Positions 1 through 12,790 are shown, counted from the first letter of the stretch. The stretch: DNA of 64,000 bases from Lycorma delicatula (GCF_047948215.1 NC_134461.1:85742245-85806244); one strand, 5' to 3'. Notes: generated by a model not told the origin, from the letters alone. Numbers and translations are program-made.

Positions 1-694
1 TCTAGGCAAAGTGTTAAAGTGAGTCTTCTTCATATGGGACTCTGGGAGTAAGGATAAAATGCTAATTACCTGAAATGTGTTTAGACCAATAATAGTTCAC
101 TGAACTAGAATAATTTTTGGTGTGTACACTCTTTAAATAGGATACTGTTTGGTTTTGTTATTTAGTTACAAATAACTAATGGTAGATTAGTCATTACCAA
201 AGAAATACCATTAACAACAATGCTGCGTATGATATAATATTATTATCAATCCACACATACATTCTGATTGACACATTTTTGAAAAATTTAATATTTCTAT
301 GATATTTTAATATTTCAATTAGAATGTAATTCAATTTTGGGTTATTTAATACATAACCTATTTTATGTATAGATTTCAGAAATACATTTATTTATTTTTT
401 TTTTTTAAATAACTCAACTTATTAAAAAAAAAACCAGCTGCCTTCACAAAAATGTAAAATTGGATTCTGCAGTCATGTTTGCTTTTGCTTTACTTTTCAA
501 ACCATCAAGATGTCAGTCTGTGATAATAGCCACTATTTCCGTAGTTTGAATTGCAGGATGATTACAAATTAAATATTCACTTTTGACAGTTTACAAAAAA
601 TTAAACTTTGTGTATATGAATACAGTAAATGATATGGTATTCAGAAAACTTTTTAAAGTTTATCTTGCTACATCTGCTCTGCTGCTAATGTCAC
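1..694. other. AT-rich non-coding, presumed CNOT2 intron
   Basis: No open reading frame here resembles a known protein. Because a CNOT2 internal exon begins at 4003, this stretch is probably intron sequence, or lies between earlier exons that are outside the window. The first 18 bases followed by GTGAGT look like a possible exon end, but the residues they would encode do not resemble the part of CNOT2 expected there. Confidence 0.4.
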
Positions 695-1815
695 TGATTG
701 ATGTGTCGTGTTTACCAGTCTGGGAAGACTGGTACTGCTACTGCAGTAGAGAAAGCTTTTTGTGTGTTCGGATTAGCCAAAACAAACTCGGTTAGTATTG
801 TGCAGCGACGTTTCAGAACAAAATATATTAAATTACCACCAACAAGAAAATCAATATATGACTGGAATAAACAGTTTAAAAAAACAGTGTCTGTTTAAAA
901 AGAAAAGCGCTGAAAGACATCCTGTTTGAGAATAAATTGATCGTGTTTGTGATTTGTGTCAACATAGCCCAAGCAAATTGACTTGATCAGCAAGTTTTGA
1001 AATGGAAATTCTTCAACCAACTGTGTGAAAAATTCTGCGGAAACATTTGAAAATGACACCTTATAAATTACTGTTAGTACAAAGTTTAAATGTTGACGAT
1101 AAAGTCTTAAGTAAACATTTTTATGTGGAGTGGCTGGAATGTGTTGAAAGTGATGATGGCTGTTTTCATCGCATAATTTTCAATGATTAATCTATGTTAC
1201 ATGTTACTGGAACAGTTAATAGACATAATGTAAGAATATGGGGTACAGAAAACTCAAGAGAAAGTTTACAACATATATGTGATTCCCCTAATGCCTAAAG
1301 TGAAAATGTTTTGTGGTGTGTGTATATCATGATAGGGTGTACGGACCATTCTTTTTTCATGAAATGACAGTAACCAGAGTAATTTATCTATACATGTTAA
1401 GTGAATGGCTAATGCCTCAACTCAAGGAAGGTTTTCTTATACAAAAACAAATTTGTTTTTGTATGGAGCTCTGCTTAACTGGCACTTACAGGTCAGAGAT
1501 TATTTGGATGAACACCTTCCTAGATGATGAATTGGCCGTGCAATTGAGGAAAACATAGTGTTTAAGTGTTGGCCACCACATAATCCAGACTAAACGTCTT
1601 GCGACTACTTTTTATGAGGTCATGTAAAAGAGAAGGTTTTATGCTGCCCCTTCCTGTTGATAATCAGCAAGTTAAAACAATGCATCAGAAATGCTGTTGC
1701 TACTGTCGATTGGCATATGCTTTCCTATGCTTGGGATGAATTTGACTACCATGTTGATATCTGTAGTGTTACAAACAATGTACACATTGAACATTTATAC
1801 AGAGTGTTTCTAAAA
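695..1815 (+). mobile_element. Decayed IS630/Tc1-mariner-like DDE transposase relic
   Basis: Translation in shifting + frames gives the pattern of an insect IS630-like transposase. An N-terminal helix-turn-helix-like part at 740-895 has the block VQRRFRTKY. A C-terminal part near 1570-1650 carries the final catalytic motif in the form WPPHNPD, a stop, then TSCDYFL. It ends in a block at 1665-1810 that resembles the family tail (VTNNVHIEHL). Several stops and frameshifts rule out function. The family is recognised from its motif order; the exact subfamily is not known. Confidence 0.6.
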
Positions 1816-2126
1816 TTGTGGGCTGGCAATACTTCTTTGAATTCTACTTGTAAACTAAACAAAAAATATCCTTAGGTGGCAATTTCTCCTTCGTTCTCCC
1901 CCTGTTCCCCATTTTGTTATTTTTATATAAAAATTAATATTTCAAGTTCAGATAGAGGAGTCATATTAACATTTATTTGGTAAGTGTCTTTGTAACAAAG
2001 TTTTAAAATTAGCAAAACATCAGGACTTAAATACCTTAGCAAATTACAAAATGACGGCCATTTTTATTTATCAATCTGTTATATCTCCATAAATATACGT
2101 TTTATTAAAATCTATCTTGCTAAAGT

Positions 2127-3303
2127 ATTAAGCCTTTTATTTTGAACAAAATTACATTGTATTTTTTAAAATCTGTTAACAAATAGCTGTGAGTTATGAT
2201 AGAAAAAATTGATGTTGTAATTTTGTGTCTGTTTTCATGTCCTCCTCTTTACATTGAATTCGATTAAATATTGTTTTCATTTGTTGTTAATTCTAATATT
2301 GTAAATTAGTATCAAATTAAATAATAATTTTCTCACAATAATAGACCTAATAATTAAAAAAATAAAACTACCTTTGATAATCTTACGTTAATTAGAACAT
2401 TAGGTATATATTTTTTTTTAATAAACAGTTAACAGTTGTTAAAAGTTATAAGAATGTTCAAAGGGTCCACCATTAGTGATTACACAAGTCTCCAGTCTTT
2501 TTCTGAGAGATTGTCTTAACCATTCAAAAATTCCGGGAGTATTTTTCTTGAAATTCATTTTTGACCCTCTGTTGAAGATCCTCAATGTTGAGTATTGGAG
2601 TTGAATAAACATTATGTTTCAAATTGCTTCACAGGTAGAAGTCAAGAGGGTTTAAGTCAGGTGATTGGGCAGGCCAGGGCACTAGCCCTCCATGGACTAT
2701 CCATTTTTTCATGGAAATTTCCATCCAGAAAATCTGATACCAATTGATTGAAATGTGCTGGATCTCCATCATGGTGAAACTACATATTTCCTCCTAATTA
2801 TAGAGGTTCCAAAAAATGTAGAAGATTTTCTGCAAAAAAGCAAGATAATTTTCTCCATTTAAATGATTTGGTAGCATGACAAAACACAAAAGATAGTGAT
2901 TAAAAAATACCTGTCTGTATGTTCAGGAAAGATCTTTGTTGATGGCTACTTTTGAAGGTACCATGAGGATTCTCGTTGCTCCAGTTTTGCTGGTTGTGAT
3001 AGTTTTGAACACCATTCCTGTTGAAAGAAGCTTCATTTTTATTTTGTTAACATGATCAGCAGTAATAGTCGCTGTGTAAAATTAATATACATTTTTTTAT
3101 TATGTAATGTTAAATTTTTTTGTGAGAAAATTATTACTTAATTTGATACTAATTTACATTATTAGCATTATCGATAAATAAAAACAATTAATATTTAATC
3201 GAATTGAATGTAAAGTGGAAGACATAACTGCTGTAACTCGGCTATTTTTTAACCGATTTAAAAAAATAAAATGCCATTTTGTTCAAATAAAAAAGGTTTA
3301 ATA
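2127..3303 (-). mobile_element. Long-TIR DNA transposon relic with transposase fragment
   Basis: The outer parts, about 2127-2342 and 3118-3303, are inverted copies of each other. For example, a block ending in TTTTCTCACA at 2330-2340 reappears reversed near 3120. Between them, the minus strand encodes a transposase C-terminal fragment whose motif WPAQSPDLNPLDFYL (2633-2679) is the last catalytic block of IS630-like transposases, preceded by an HDG-PAHF-like block near 2770. Stops interrupt the reading frame. Terminal repeats of about 190-215 bp are long for this superfamily. The element sits in the presumed CNOT2 intron. Confidence 0.6.
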
Positions 3304-4002
3304 TCAGTTTTATGCGGTTGTATTTCATCTCAGTCAAATTTTGATGTAGTTGTTTAATGCTGTATTTTGCAATTATTATGTTATCTATAAGTTTAAATAA
3401 CCATTAGTATTTGGTTAACAGCTAGTAACAAATTAACTTAGTAACATTTTTAATTAACAGTCAAAACAACATGAAATAGTGTATTTTTGTTGAAAGAAAT
3501 GTACATTCAGTTTGAAAGCAAGTACAATGCCTACCTCCTTTATGCTTTCATCTCTTATACAAAGCATTAATAGCACTGAATCAATGGACTTTATCATGAA
3601 TTGCTAGAGAGTAGTTTTCTATCAAATGTTTATATTATTAGATAAAAGACTATAATTTTGAAAAAATTGGGCTTTATATTCATATATGAGTAAAACTCTC
3701 TGTTTCATATGATGATTTCTAGATCAGTTAGTTTTAAGTTTGGTTCTTGGCAAAGATCTAGCATTTTTTCACCAGTCATTTCATCTTCCTTATTAAAGTT
3801 TATGTTTAGCATGTCAATATAATAATATAAATTATCAGCAATATTGTTAGACAGGAATAACTATTTGCTCCATTGTTACAATTATTACCCATACAAATGG
3901 TGTTGTATGAATTGTATTAACTGTGTAAAATAAAAAATGTCAGAATTGTATTTCATTTTTTGTCACTTATATTTATATTTTGTATTGTATGTTATATTAC
4001 AG
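3304..4002 (+). other. CNOT2 intron sequence ending in an acceptor
   Basis: Non-coding AT-rich DNA without a recognisable element. It ends with the splice acceptor TTATATTACAG at 3992-4002, directly before the CNOT2 exon. Confidence 0.6.
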
Positions 4003-4110
4003 GGATAAACTGGCACAAATAAAGTTATGTCGTTATAAGGATGATGTACTCTTTTATATGTTTTACACGAATGTTGGTGATATTCTGCAGTTGGCTGCAG
4101 CTAACGAACT
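4003..4110 (+). CDS. CNOT2: CNOT2 (CCR4-NOT subunit 2) internal exon
   Basis: This 108-nt exon encodes part of the C-terminal NOT-box domain of CNOT2 (Drosophila Regena/Rga), including the stretches KLCRYKDDVLFYMFYTN and VGDILQLAAANEL. These match the family block in which a short helix precedes the WRYH motif. It is bounded by the acceptor ATTACAG and the donor GTAAGT. The last codon is split (CT|G, phase 2) and is completed exactly by the exon at 9700. CNOT2 is a scaffold subunit of the cytoplasmic CCR4-NOT deadenylase complex; its NOT box pairs with that of CNOT3 and docks on CNOT1. Upstream exons are outside the window or unrecognised. CNOT3 is less likely because the downstream residues match CNOT2. 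Confidence 0.93.
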
Positions 4111-4456
4111 GTAAGTAATATTTTGTGTGTGTAGTGTGGAAACTAATTTACTAGTTCTGTTGTTTTTAATATTATTAGTGTTTCAAGAACATTAGTTCAT
4201 ATTGTTCAGAAATTAGTTTATTGTTAATATGCAGTAATTACATTGTCATATACAGTTTACTTTTCAAATGAAAACATTTACTTACCTGTTTTATTGAATA
4301 GAGACAAGTCTATAAAACAGACTATTTATCTAAACAGTGAGTGAAATAAGCAGTGTCACTCAATCTCAGAGTAGCTGGACCGAAGGTGCAACCATATCAG
4401 AGACGTATCTGTTAAAGAGCCAGAGTAAGGGATGATTCCTGAAAGAAGGAAGCAGC
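4111..4456 (+). other. Start of the 5.6-kb CNOT2 intron
   Basis: Begins with the donor GTAAGT. No other feature was seen before the LINE insertion. Confidence 0.6.
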
Positions 4457-7400
4457 TCTTTCAGTAGTTGTCAAGGGCTTAGGTCAGGAGGACTTAAATG
4501 GCCATACCAACATTACTTGGTCTTCTGAGTACTGTGTAGCTGAAAGCAATGGAAAACTAAGCTGTTTTTTCTTTCCAAGAAAATGTAGCTCTCTGCACTT
4601 TCATGTAACAAAGATGGAGGCACCTTCCTTGGTAAAATTTACCTCCAGTATATTTTACTATTCCCCTGTTCAGATCTCTGGGTTGGGACTACTAAGGAAG
4701 GGATCACCAGAAAATTAGAAAATAACATTCTACGAGTTGGAGCGTGGAATGTTAGAAGTCTAAAAAGGGTTGGTAGGTTAGAAAATTTAAAGAGGGAAAT
4801 GGATAGGTTAAATGTAGATGTAGTAGGAGTTAGCGAGGTTTGGTAGAAAGAGGAAAATGAGTTTTTGTCAGGTGATTTTAGAATAATTAACTCAGCATCA
4901 AACAAAGGGCAGGCAGGAGTAGGTTTCATAATGAACAAGAAAATATGGAAGAGAATAGAGTATTTCAAAATGCATACTGATAGAATCATTATAATATGAA
5001 TAAAATCAAAACCTAAGCTGATAGCAATTGTTAACGTCTATATACCTACAAGTGCTCATGATGATGATGATGAAGTAGAGTGTGTATATGAAGAAATTGA
5101 TCAAAACATATAAAAGAGGATGAAAATTTAATAATAGTTGGAGAGTGAAATGCAGACATTAGAAAAGGCAAGGAAGGAAATATTGTGGCTGAATATGGGC
5201 TGGCAAAAGAAATGAAAGAGGGGACCGACTTATTGAGTTTTGCACAAAGTATAATTTAGTAATTGCCAACACCCAGTTTAAAAATCATAATAGAAGAATG
5301 TACACATGGAATGTACGCATGCAAGGTATCAGATAGATTATATCATGGTTAAAACAGATTTAGAAATCAACTCATCGACTGCAAAGCTTTTCCTGGAGAA
5401 AACATTGATAGCGACCATAATTTAGTGATAATGAAAAGTAGATTGGGGTTTAAAAACCTGAAGAAAAGATGTCAGATGAATTGGTGGAATTTAGAAAAGC
5501 TTGAGGAAGAGGAGGTAAAAAAAGATTTTTGAGGAGGACATCACAAGAGATCTGAGTAAAAAAGAAAGGTAGAAAATAAAGAAGAAGAATGGGAGAATGG
5601 TAAAAAGAAAATTCTTAAATCAGCAGAAGCGAACTTAGGCGAAACAAAGAGAACGGGTTGAAACCTTGGATGTCAGTGAATATATTGCAGCTGATGGATG
5701 AACATAGAAAGTATAAGAACGCTAGTGATGAAGAAGATAAAAGAAACTATTGACAATTAAGAAATGCTATAAACAGGAAGTGCAGATTAGTAAAAGCAGA
5801 GTGGATAAAAGAAAAGTGTTCAGGAATGGAAAGAAAAATGATCATTGGTAAAATAGACTGAGCATACAGGAAAGTTAAGGAGAATTTTATCATACATAAA
5901 TTAAATCTAATAATATGTTAAACAAAGATGGAACACTGATTTATAATACAAAAGAAAAGGTCAATAGGTGGGTGGAATATATTGAAGAGTCATACAGAGG
6001 AAATGAATTAGAAACTGGAGTTATAGAGGAAGAAGAGGAAGTCAAAGAGGATGAAAAGGGAAATAGAATACTGAAGTCTGAATTTAAGAGAGCATTAAAA
6101 GATTTGAATAGCCAAAAGGCTCCTGGGATAGATGGGATACCTGTAGAATTACTGTGCAATGCGGGTGAGGAAGTGATAGATAAATTATACAAACTGGTGT
6201 GTAACATTACGAAAAAGGGGAAGTTCCATCAGAGTTCAAAAAGAGTTTTATTATCATGATACCAAAGAAAGTAGGAGCAGGTAAATGTGAAGAATTTAGA
6301 ACAATAAGCTTAACAACTACTCATGCATCAAAAATATTAACTAGAATCCTGTACAGAAGAATTGAGAGGAGAGTGGAAGAAGTATTAGTAGGAGAAGACC
6401 AATTTGGTTTCAGGAAAAGTATAGGGACAAGGGAAGCAATTTTAGCACTCAGATTAATAGTAGAACGAAGATTAAAGAAAAACAAACCAACATACTTGCA
6501 TTTACAGATCTAGAAAAGGCATTCGATAACATAAACTGGAATAAAACATTTTAAAAAAATTAGGGTTCAAGTACAGAGATAGAAGAACAATTGCTAACAT
6601 TTACCGGGACCAAACAGCAACAGTAATAATTGAAGAACATAAGAAAGATGCTGTAATAAAAAAGGGAGTCCAACAAGAGGGTATTTCCTATCCCTGTTAC
6701 TTTTTAATATATGTAGAACAAACAGTTAATGATGTAAAGTACAATTTAGATCCGGAGTAACAGTACAAGTAAAAAGTTAAAGATGCTATGATTTCCTGAT
6801 GATATAGTAATTCTAGCTGAGAGTAAAAAAGATTTAGAGGAAACAATGAATGGCATGGATGAAGTCATACACAAGAACTACCGCATGAAAATAAACAAGA
6901 ACAAAATGAATGAAGTGTAATAGAAATAATGTAGATGGACATATAAAAATAGGAAGAGAAAAGATTATACAGGTAGAAGAATTTTATTATTTGGGAAGTA
7001 GAATTACTAAAGTTGGGCAAAGCAGGAGGGATATAAAATGCCGAATAGCACAGGTAAAATGAGCTTTCAGTCAGAAATATAATTTGCTCACATCAAAAAT
7101 TAATTTAAACATCAGGAAAATATTTTTGAAAATAGATGTTTGGATTGTAGCTTTATATGAAAGTGAAACTTGGACGATCAGAGTACCTGAGAAGAAAAGA
7201 TTAGAAGCTTTTGAAATGTGGTGCTATAGGATAATGTTAAAAATCAGATGGGTGGATAACGTGACAAATAAAGAGGTGTTGCAGCAAGTTGATGAAGAAA
7301 GAAGCATTTGAAAAAATATAGTTAAAAGAAGAGACAGACTCATAGGCCACACAGTAAGGCATCCTGGCGTAGTCATTGTAATATTGGAGGAACATGAAGA

Positions 7401-7542
7401 TCGTAAAAATTGTGCAGGCAGGTACATTTGGAATATGTAAAACAAATTGTTAGGGATATAGGATGTATACCAAAATGAAACAACTGGCACTAGATAGGAA
7501 ATCATGGAGAGCTGCATCAGACCAGTCAAATGATTGAAAACA
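4457..7542 (+). mobile_element. RTE-like LINE, inactive copy 1
   Basis: A non-LTR retrotransposon of about 3.1 kb in the same orientation as CNOT2. It shows an apurinic endonuclease start (GAWNVRSLKRVGRLEN near 4740), a reverse transcriptase with QKAPGIDGIPVELLC (6112-6155) and EDQFGFRKSIGTREAI (6395-6445), a damaged polymerase box near 6790 and a C-terminal block LYESETWTI...FEMWCYRIMLK (7155-7235). It ends in an A-rich tail at about 7530-7542. Frameshifts and stops break it into pieces. The minus-strand copy at 47082-50210 is clearly the same family, and its near-parallel ends support these limits. The endonuclease-RT layout without an RNase H suits the RTE clade; other clades are less likely. 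Confidence 0.85.
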
Positions 7543-9363
7543 AAAAAAAAGATTTCATTTTGATTTCTGCACTTTTGGTAAAATTAAACTAGACTATAAT
7601 TCTTGGAACCCAAGTTAAGGTATAAATTTAGTGGTTTTATATATGAAATCTGACCTGAAAAATAAAAAACTGCATTTTTGTGAAATCTATGGTAAAATAC
7701 AAAAATGAGGGTAGAAAAAGACACTATTTCATGTTCAGTGTAAAATAACGTTGTTAAAAGGGTAATAAACACAGAAGTTATAAAAAAAACTTATAGAGAA
7801 CATATCAACGCATGGCAGATTTTTAACTACGTATTAAACGAAAGATTTCCAATATTATAAAACAAAACAATTAAATACTTCAGAAAAAGAAACAATTACA
7901 AAGATAAAAACAATAAAACCACTTGCAAACAATTAAACTGCTGAAAATGTTCTCTGCCATATTGGATCCAACACTGCTTGACAAACAATATTTTTTTTTG
8001 GTGGCTTTCTGTATTTCAACAGAGCTTTTTTGTGTTAGTTGTATCATACTGAGAATTCAAATAACTAACTCTTCTTCTTCTGTTCATATACTAATGATTC
8101 AAAAAATTATGATAAAATCTTTCGCCAGCCAACACTCGCTAAAAAGTGTTTTCGAACCTATATTTATATGAACTTTCCTGTTTATTTTCACTGGTGGGAT
8201 ATGTCCTGAAAGTTTGTTACATTTTTTGTGAATTATTCTTTATATTGGAACAAGTCCTTTAAATTAATTTTTGTTAAGTTGGCTTTTATGTCAGTTTATT
8301 TCAGATTAATTTAAGACATGTACTTAAAACATGTAAGTTTAAGACGTCAACCATTCTATTTATTGCTTAATTTTTAAAATAAAAAATAGTAATTAAAATA
8401 ATGCTTAATTCTTTTAAATTCTATTTTAAAGTTCAGATAACCTTTTAATGCAGATATTTATTAATTCTTATGATAAAAAAATGCATTTGTGTGAAAAAGA
8501 TACACATTTTTACTTACATCATATATGCTCATGCTTGGTATACATAAAATTCATTGAATAAAATTACATGTTCAGATTTACTTTATGGTAACCACACATA
8601 TTACATAATTATTTTTCTGTAATAGATATGTAAGTGTAACTATAGACCTGTATTTTATTCTCTTGATTGGTAAAAACCACTTTTTACTTGATCATTATCC
8701 TAAAAAAAAATTAATTTTTAATAGCATAAAATAAATTCCAAAACTTTTCTCCATTAAAAAAGGAGAGTATACTGTTTCTGTGATAAGAGTAATCACTGGA
8801 ACATTTAAGGAACTACCACCTATGATGTACTGTAGCTAGCTTAAAAATTTATAAAGACCAACAAAATAATTTTTTTTTAACCTTCTGTTGGTCTTTTTGT
8901 TAAGACATAGCAGTCTTCTATTCAAATAAATAAATAATATTTTCAAGAGTAAGAAAATATTGCCATTTTTACATTTGTATTCATTTTGGGAGATTACGTG
9001 AGAGATTGGGTGCGATTTTTATAGCTGGATTATTTTCCATGTGTCAGCGTACTGGTATAGCTACTGGTGAACTTTTATTCAATTGTACAACCTCCCAGTG
9101 AAAGATGAAATCTTTACCGCTCTGCCAGAGGTTGTTGGCTAATACATTACAAGGAATAAGGTCCCTTTTCCTTGACCAATAAGAAAACGTTTTATTTTTT
9201 GCATTAAAAAAGATGTAGTAAGATTTTCTAAATATTAAAATGAATGTGCTCTGTTAAAACAAATAATATCACAGTTTACATTATTTTTGCCTCTGGTAAG
9301 AATTTTTCTCTGTAAAAGTATTTTTTTAATGTTTCCTTCATATATATAATTTTACGAGAACTA
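7543..9363 (+). other. CNOT2 intron, AT-rich
   Basis: No coding similarity was seen. It contains one clear hairpin, with 11-base arms AAAGACCAACA (8853-8863) and its reverse complement (8886-8896) around a T-rich loop, plus several A/T homopolymers. Confidence 0.5.
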
Positions 9364-9559
9364 TTTATAAATTAACCTCTGGTCGACTAACAAAAATAAA
9401 CAGAATTGAAAAAATTTACTATTTATAAAAATTACATATGTATACTACTTCTCAACACAGCCCTACCCAATTCAAGCGCTATTGATGTTTACTGTGCATG
9501 CATTCAAATGCATGGAAACCAGTTTGTTTGTAATGCCTGACCAGAGGTTAATTTATAAG
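9364..9559. mobile_element. Short non-autonomous TIR element (MITE-like)
   Basis: The sequences TTTATAAATTAACCTCTGGTC (9364-9384, first 20 bases shown: TTTATAAATTAACCTCTGGT) and its reverse counterpart at 9539-9559 form near-perfect inverted termini of about 21 bp around a 154-bp core. The core has no coding capacity and contains an internal GCATGCATTC/AAATGCATG partial palindrome. Size and structure suit a miniature inverted-repeat element in the CNOT2 intron. No clear target duplication was identified. Confidence 0.5.
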
Positions 9560-9699
9560 TAGCCTTCGTACAGAATATGTGTAAAATTTAATAAGCTATA
9601 TAATTTTATTTTATTAAATTAATTTACTTTTTTTAATCGTATATTTTTATATTTTGTATATAAATAATTAACTTGTAGTATTATTTTTCTTTTAATCAG

Positions 9700-9925
9700 G
9701 TACACTAGAGAGTGGCGGTATCATATGGAAGAGAAAGTTTGGATTACTCAGGCGCCCGGTTTGGGTGTAGTTGAAAAGACTTCCACGTATGAAAGAGGTA
9801 CATATTATTTCTTTGATGCACAGAATTGGAGAAAAGTTCCGAAAGAATTTCATCTCGATTACAGTAAATTAGAAAACCGACCTATCCTGCCGCAGTCGTC
9901 TTACCTACCGCTGCAACCAGTATGA
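9700..9925 (+). CDS. CNOT2: CNOT2 (CCR4-NOT subunit 2) terminal coding exon
   Basis: The last CNOT2 coding exon follows the acceptor TTTTAATCAG. Its first base completes a leucine codon begun in the exon at 4003-4110, and it then encodes YTREWRYHMEEKVWITQAPG and TYERGTYYFFDAQNWRKVP. These are the most conserved NOT-box blocks of CNOT2, followed by EFHLDYSKLE and a short tail ending at the TGA at 9923-9925. In the family this region forms the SH3-like NOT-box fold that pairs with CNOT3 and binds CNOT1. The frame is intact and no residue of the core looks damaged, so this is a functional host gene on +. An ATG at 9725 is internal and not a start. Confidence 0.96.
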
Positions 9926-10709
9926 CATACCGACTATAACGATGACTGCTGCTACAAAAAATATGATGTTGATTGTGGTGATATAAATATAATGATGGTG
10001 ATGCTAAATAGGTTGTCTTCATCCACTGATGTGTCTACTACTGCTGTTGCTGATAGTAATGATAATTTTGATGACTATTGTTACTATTATTATTGTAATG
10101 ATCAGGACTGTAACAGTTTTGGTTCTGTAACCGGTTCACATGTTCTTCTCAGGTTTTTTGTTGTCGTTTAAGATAATTTTTGTTCTCTTTTTCCTACTTC
10201 ATTTTATTTCTATTATTTAAATTATATATATTTTTTTTTAATAAATCAATCATTGGATAGGTAAGTCAGTGTAATAAAAAGCAAAAATATCTGTAAAAAA
10301 ATCTTTTTTAGTTAATACAAAATTGTTGGTTAGTATAATAATTGTGCTGATGTAGATATCTTTGTTTTTTTTACATTGAGCAAACAGTATTTCATTCCTT
10401 TTTGTTGTTTTCAACAAAAAACAAACTGTGTTCTCCCTTTTGCAGAAAATTGAATTTAAAAGTTGTTAAAATTTTACTGTGTAATAATAATGTTGGTAAT
10501 ATAATTACTTATGCATAAATGTATTATTATTATAATTATTTTCAAATTTAAAATTGTATTGAATACTGCTGTGAGCCGATCCATCATTTGTAATAAGACT
10601 AATTAATATTCTATTATTATTGTATTGTATTGTATTTTTTTTAGAGTATGTTGTTATTTTAAGTTAATTAAATTAAAAAAAAAGAAAATTAAAAATATTA
10701 TAAAATAAA
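9926..10709 (+). other. CNOT2 3' UTR with candidate poly(A) signal
   Basis: Non-coding sequence after the CNOT2 stop. It includes a degenerate GAT/TGCTG/TATTAT-rich stretch at 9930-10130 and many T-rich runs. AATAAA at 10704-10709 is the most convincing poly(A) signal. Earlier weaker signals exist, so the transcript end is inferred. Confidence 0.5.
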
Positions 10710-11489
10710 GCACTTGTAAGTTGATATATTTTATTTATTTTCCTTAGGTTATTCTCATTATTATTTTTTTTTTTTTTTGTATAAGTGGGCTTGGATTTTT
10801 ATGGCCCAGTTTTCTTTCACAAACCTGCTGGTTGCAACATGCAGTTGAACAATCGTTGTCAATCAATCATTCATTATTTCACATAAATTTGATGCTTGTA
10901 GAAATTAGTTTAATGGATATGAACAAATACTTTGGCAGTTTATTCTCATTACCTTTGTACTTCTGGTTTTATCCACAAGTCAACCTTTTTTATGTGCAAT
11001 AGCTGCAGAGTGACAGTCATATTTTGGAATTTTTTAAAACCATTAACAAGAAACTTACCTAATGAGTATGTTTCTTGAGTAAGTGTTAACTATACTGCAT
11101 CTTCTGTAACTAGCCAGATGTATGGAAAGTTAGGTCATAATTAACACTTGAAAACATGAAGAACACAAATCAGTTTATCATTAAAATTAAGGATTACTTA
11201 TTCCACTTAACTTCTGGTTAAATTCTTCAATATTAGCAATTTTTAATGTAATGTTCCTGCACAAGAAATCATCATTAATATTCTGTTATCACTTTCATAA
11301 TTTTCTGATCTGTGGCACTATTTAAACCCTTTGGCCTAGGAGTTATCTTGACATCCCATCCTCTCATACATTCAAAAATAAATAATGACTTCAAAACATC
11401 TGTTTAGGGATGAGCTGATTGGAACTTGTTCCTGCCCCTGGAAAGGTTAACCCAACGTCAATAGCTAGCTTTCCTCCTTGTTTGCTCGT
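10710..11489. other. Intergenic, no recognised feature
   Basis: Contains a poly(T) run near 10768 and otherwise unique-looking AT-rich DNA. No ORF or repeat could be supported. Confidence 0.4.
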
Positions 11490-12170
11490 TAGGCGTAAGC
11501 GCAGGTGCAATAAGGAAGGTTCTGAACAGAATACATTTTGCTGGCTATTTTCCAGTTTGTTGGAAAAGTGGTGTGATTAAGAATTTTTAAAGGTGGTGAC
11601 AAGGATATACTACTATGAGTTGCTGTACAGGTTGACACTTCTGTCAGTGCTTGTAGTAAGGTGTTTGGAGAAAGTACTGTGTTTGCGAATTAATGGAAGG
11701 TTGGTCTCGCAAAATGTCTTGAAGGAGGACCTGTGTGGTTTTCAACCAGGGAAAGGTACAGAGGATGCAATTCAGAGTGATTGACAGGTCCGGGGCATTT
11801 AATAACTTGTGGTGGCCCTCTGCCTTGTGTCAGTTACAATGGCAGGCATGTATGCATGATGATATCAGGGTGCTACAAAGTTACTTTTGTAACTGGTATG
11901 TTAATGATGATGGCACTGAGGTAAATAAGATGCCATCCAAAGGGTGTCCCCAAAGCAGTGTGCGTTGTGAAGTTTGATTCTCTCATGCGCTAGAGGTTTC
12001 CCAGTGGAGAGTGTATCATCTCACTTATGCTGATTACACTTTGAAGGAGGCTTCTGGTCAAAAGAGTCTTGTAGAACAAGGTAAAATTCCGGGCAACTCA
12101 AGCTTGTGGAATATACAACATAAAATGGTATGTAGCCCTGAGAAGACCACCATGATTTTTAGTTTCCTGC
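11490..12170 (+). mobile_element. R1-clade LINE fragment (reverse transcriptase)
   Basis: Shifted + frames give the central reverse-transcriptase motifs of R1/TRAS-like LINEs: a CWKVG-like start near 11560, CLEKVLCLRINGRLVSQNVL followed by CGFQPGKGTEDAI (11660-11775), FNNLWWPSALCQLQW (11800-11845), VLQSYF (11870-11890), KGCPQSS (11940-11960) and LTYADYT-like YADD remains near 12030. Both the 5' and 3' parts of the element are missing and frameshifts separate the blocks. It is a dead truncated copy. Confidence 0.7.
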
Positions 12171-12624
12171 TAAATATTGTTGACTGAAGAATGGAGGTAG
12201 TTTTATATATATAAAGGACGGGAAACATTTAACGCGCCTATATGATATTTCCAAACCTGATTAACAACAGAACACAAATTTCACAAAAGACATTTCCGTC
12301 AGTGTTAAAATCCATCAGCTAACAAAATATATCTTTCAAAGTCATCCAAAATTAAAAAACTGATAACCAATAAAATTTATAAATTAAGCTTAAAGTATAT
12401 TTATATATCACACCTTCAGAAATTTTTTTACAACATCGCACTTTTCATCTACCATACATAAGTAACCAAAATTACATAAAAATACACACACAAACATACC
12501 AAACAACAACCGGGCACAGTTGCTAAAGTCAGAAAAGCAGTCAAACAGGTCCCTAGCCACCTAGGCCACTATTCTAAACAAAATACCCTCTGCAGCCTTT
12601 AGAGCACCAAAAACCTAAATATAG
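12171..12624. other. Unassigned stretch between R1 fragment and Polinton-like element
   Basis: AT-rich at first, then slightly more GC-rich at 12500-12610. No frame gives a recognisable protein. It could be more of the R1 element's 3' region or the outermost part of the next element. Confidence 0.3.
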
Positions 12625-12790
12625 TTAAACAAAGATAGTTATGGAAGTAATCTGAAAGCAATGAATGTTAACAGTAATAGAAGAAGAAAGATTGACAACA
12701 CACAGTCACTTTTCAGTACTGCAAATTACTCTTAACATTCACCCCATCACATCTGTAACTATCTAATCAGATTCGGAAAATAAACTAGTA
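12625..12790. repeat. Left inverted pair of ~100-bp units
   Basis: The segment at about 12625-12690 (GCAATGAATGTTAACAGTAAT) is in the same orientation as units at 20090-20285. The segment at 12693-12790 (CACTTTTCAGTACTGCAAAT, CTAATCAGATTCGGAAAATA) is in the opposite orientation and matches units at 19405-19940. The pair forms a loose palindrome at the left edge of the Polinton-like element. Confidence 0.7.

Noticed and set aside
1..24. Possible upstream CNOT2 exon ending in GTGAGT
   Set aside because: The frame required to join the exon at 4003 encodes residues unlike the conserved CNOT2 sequence before this point.
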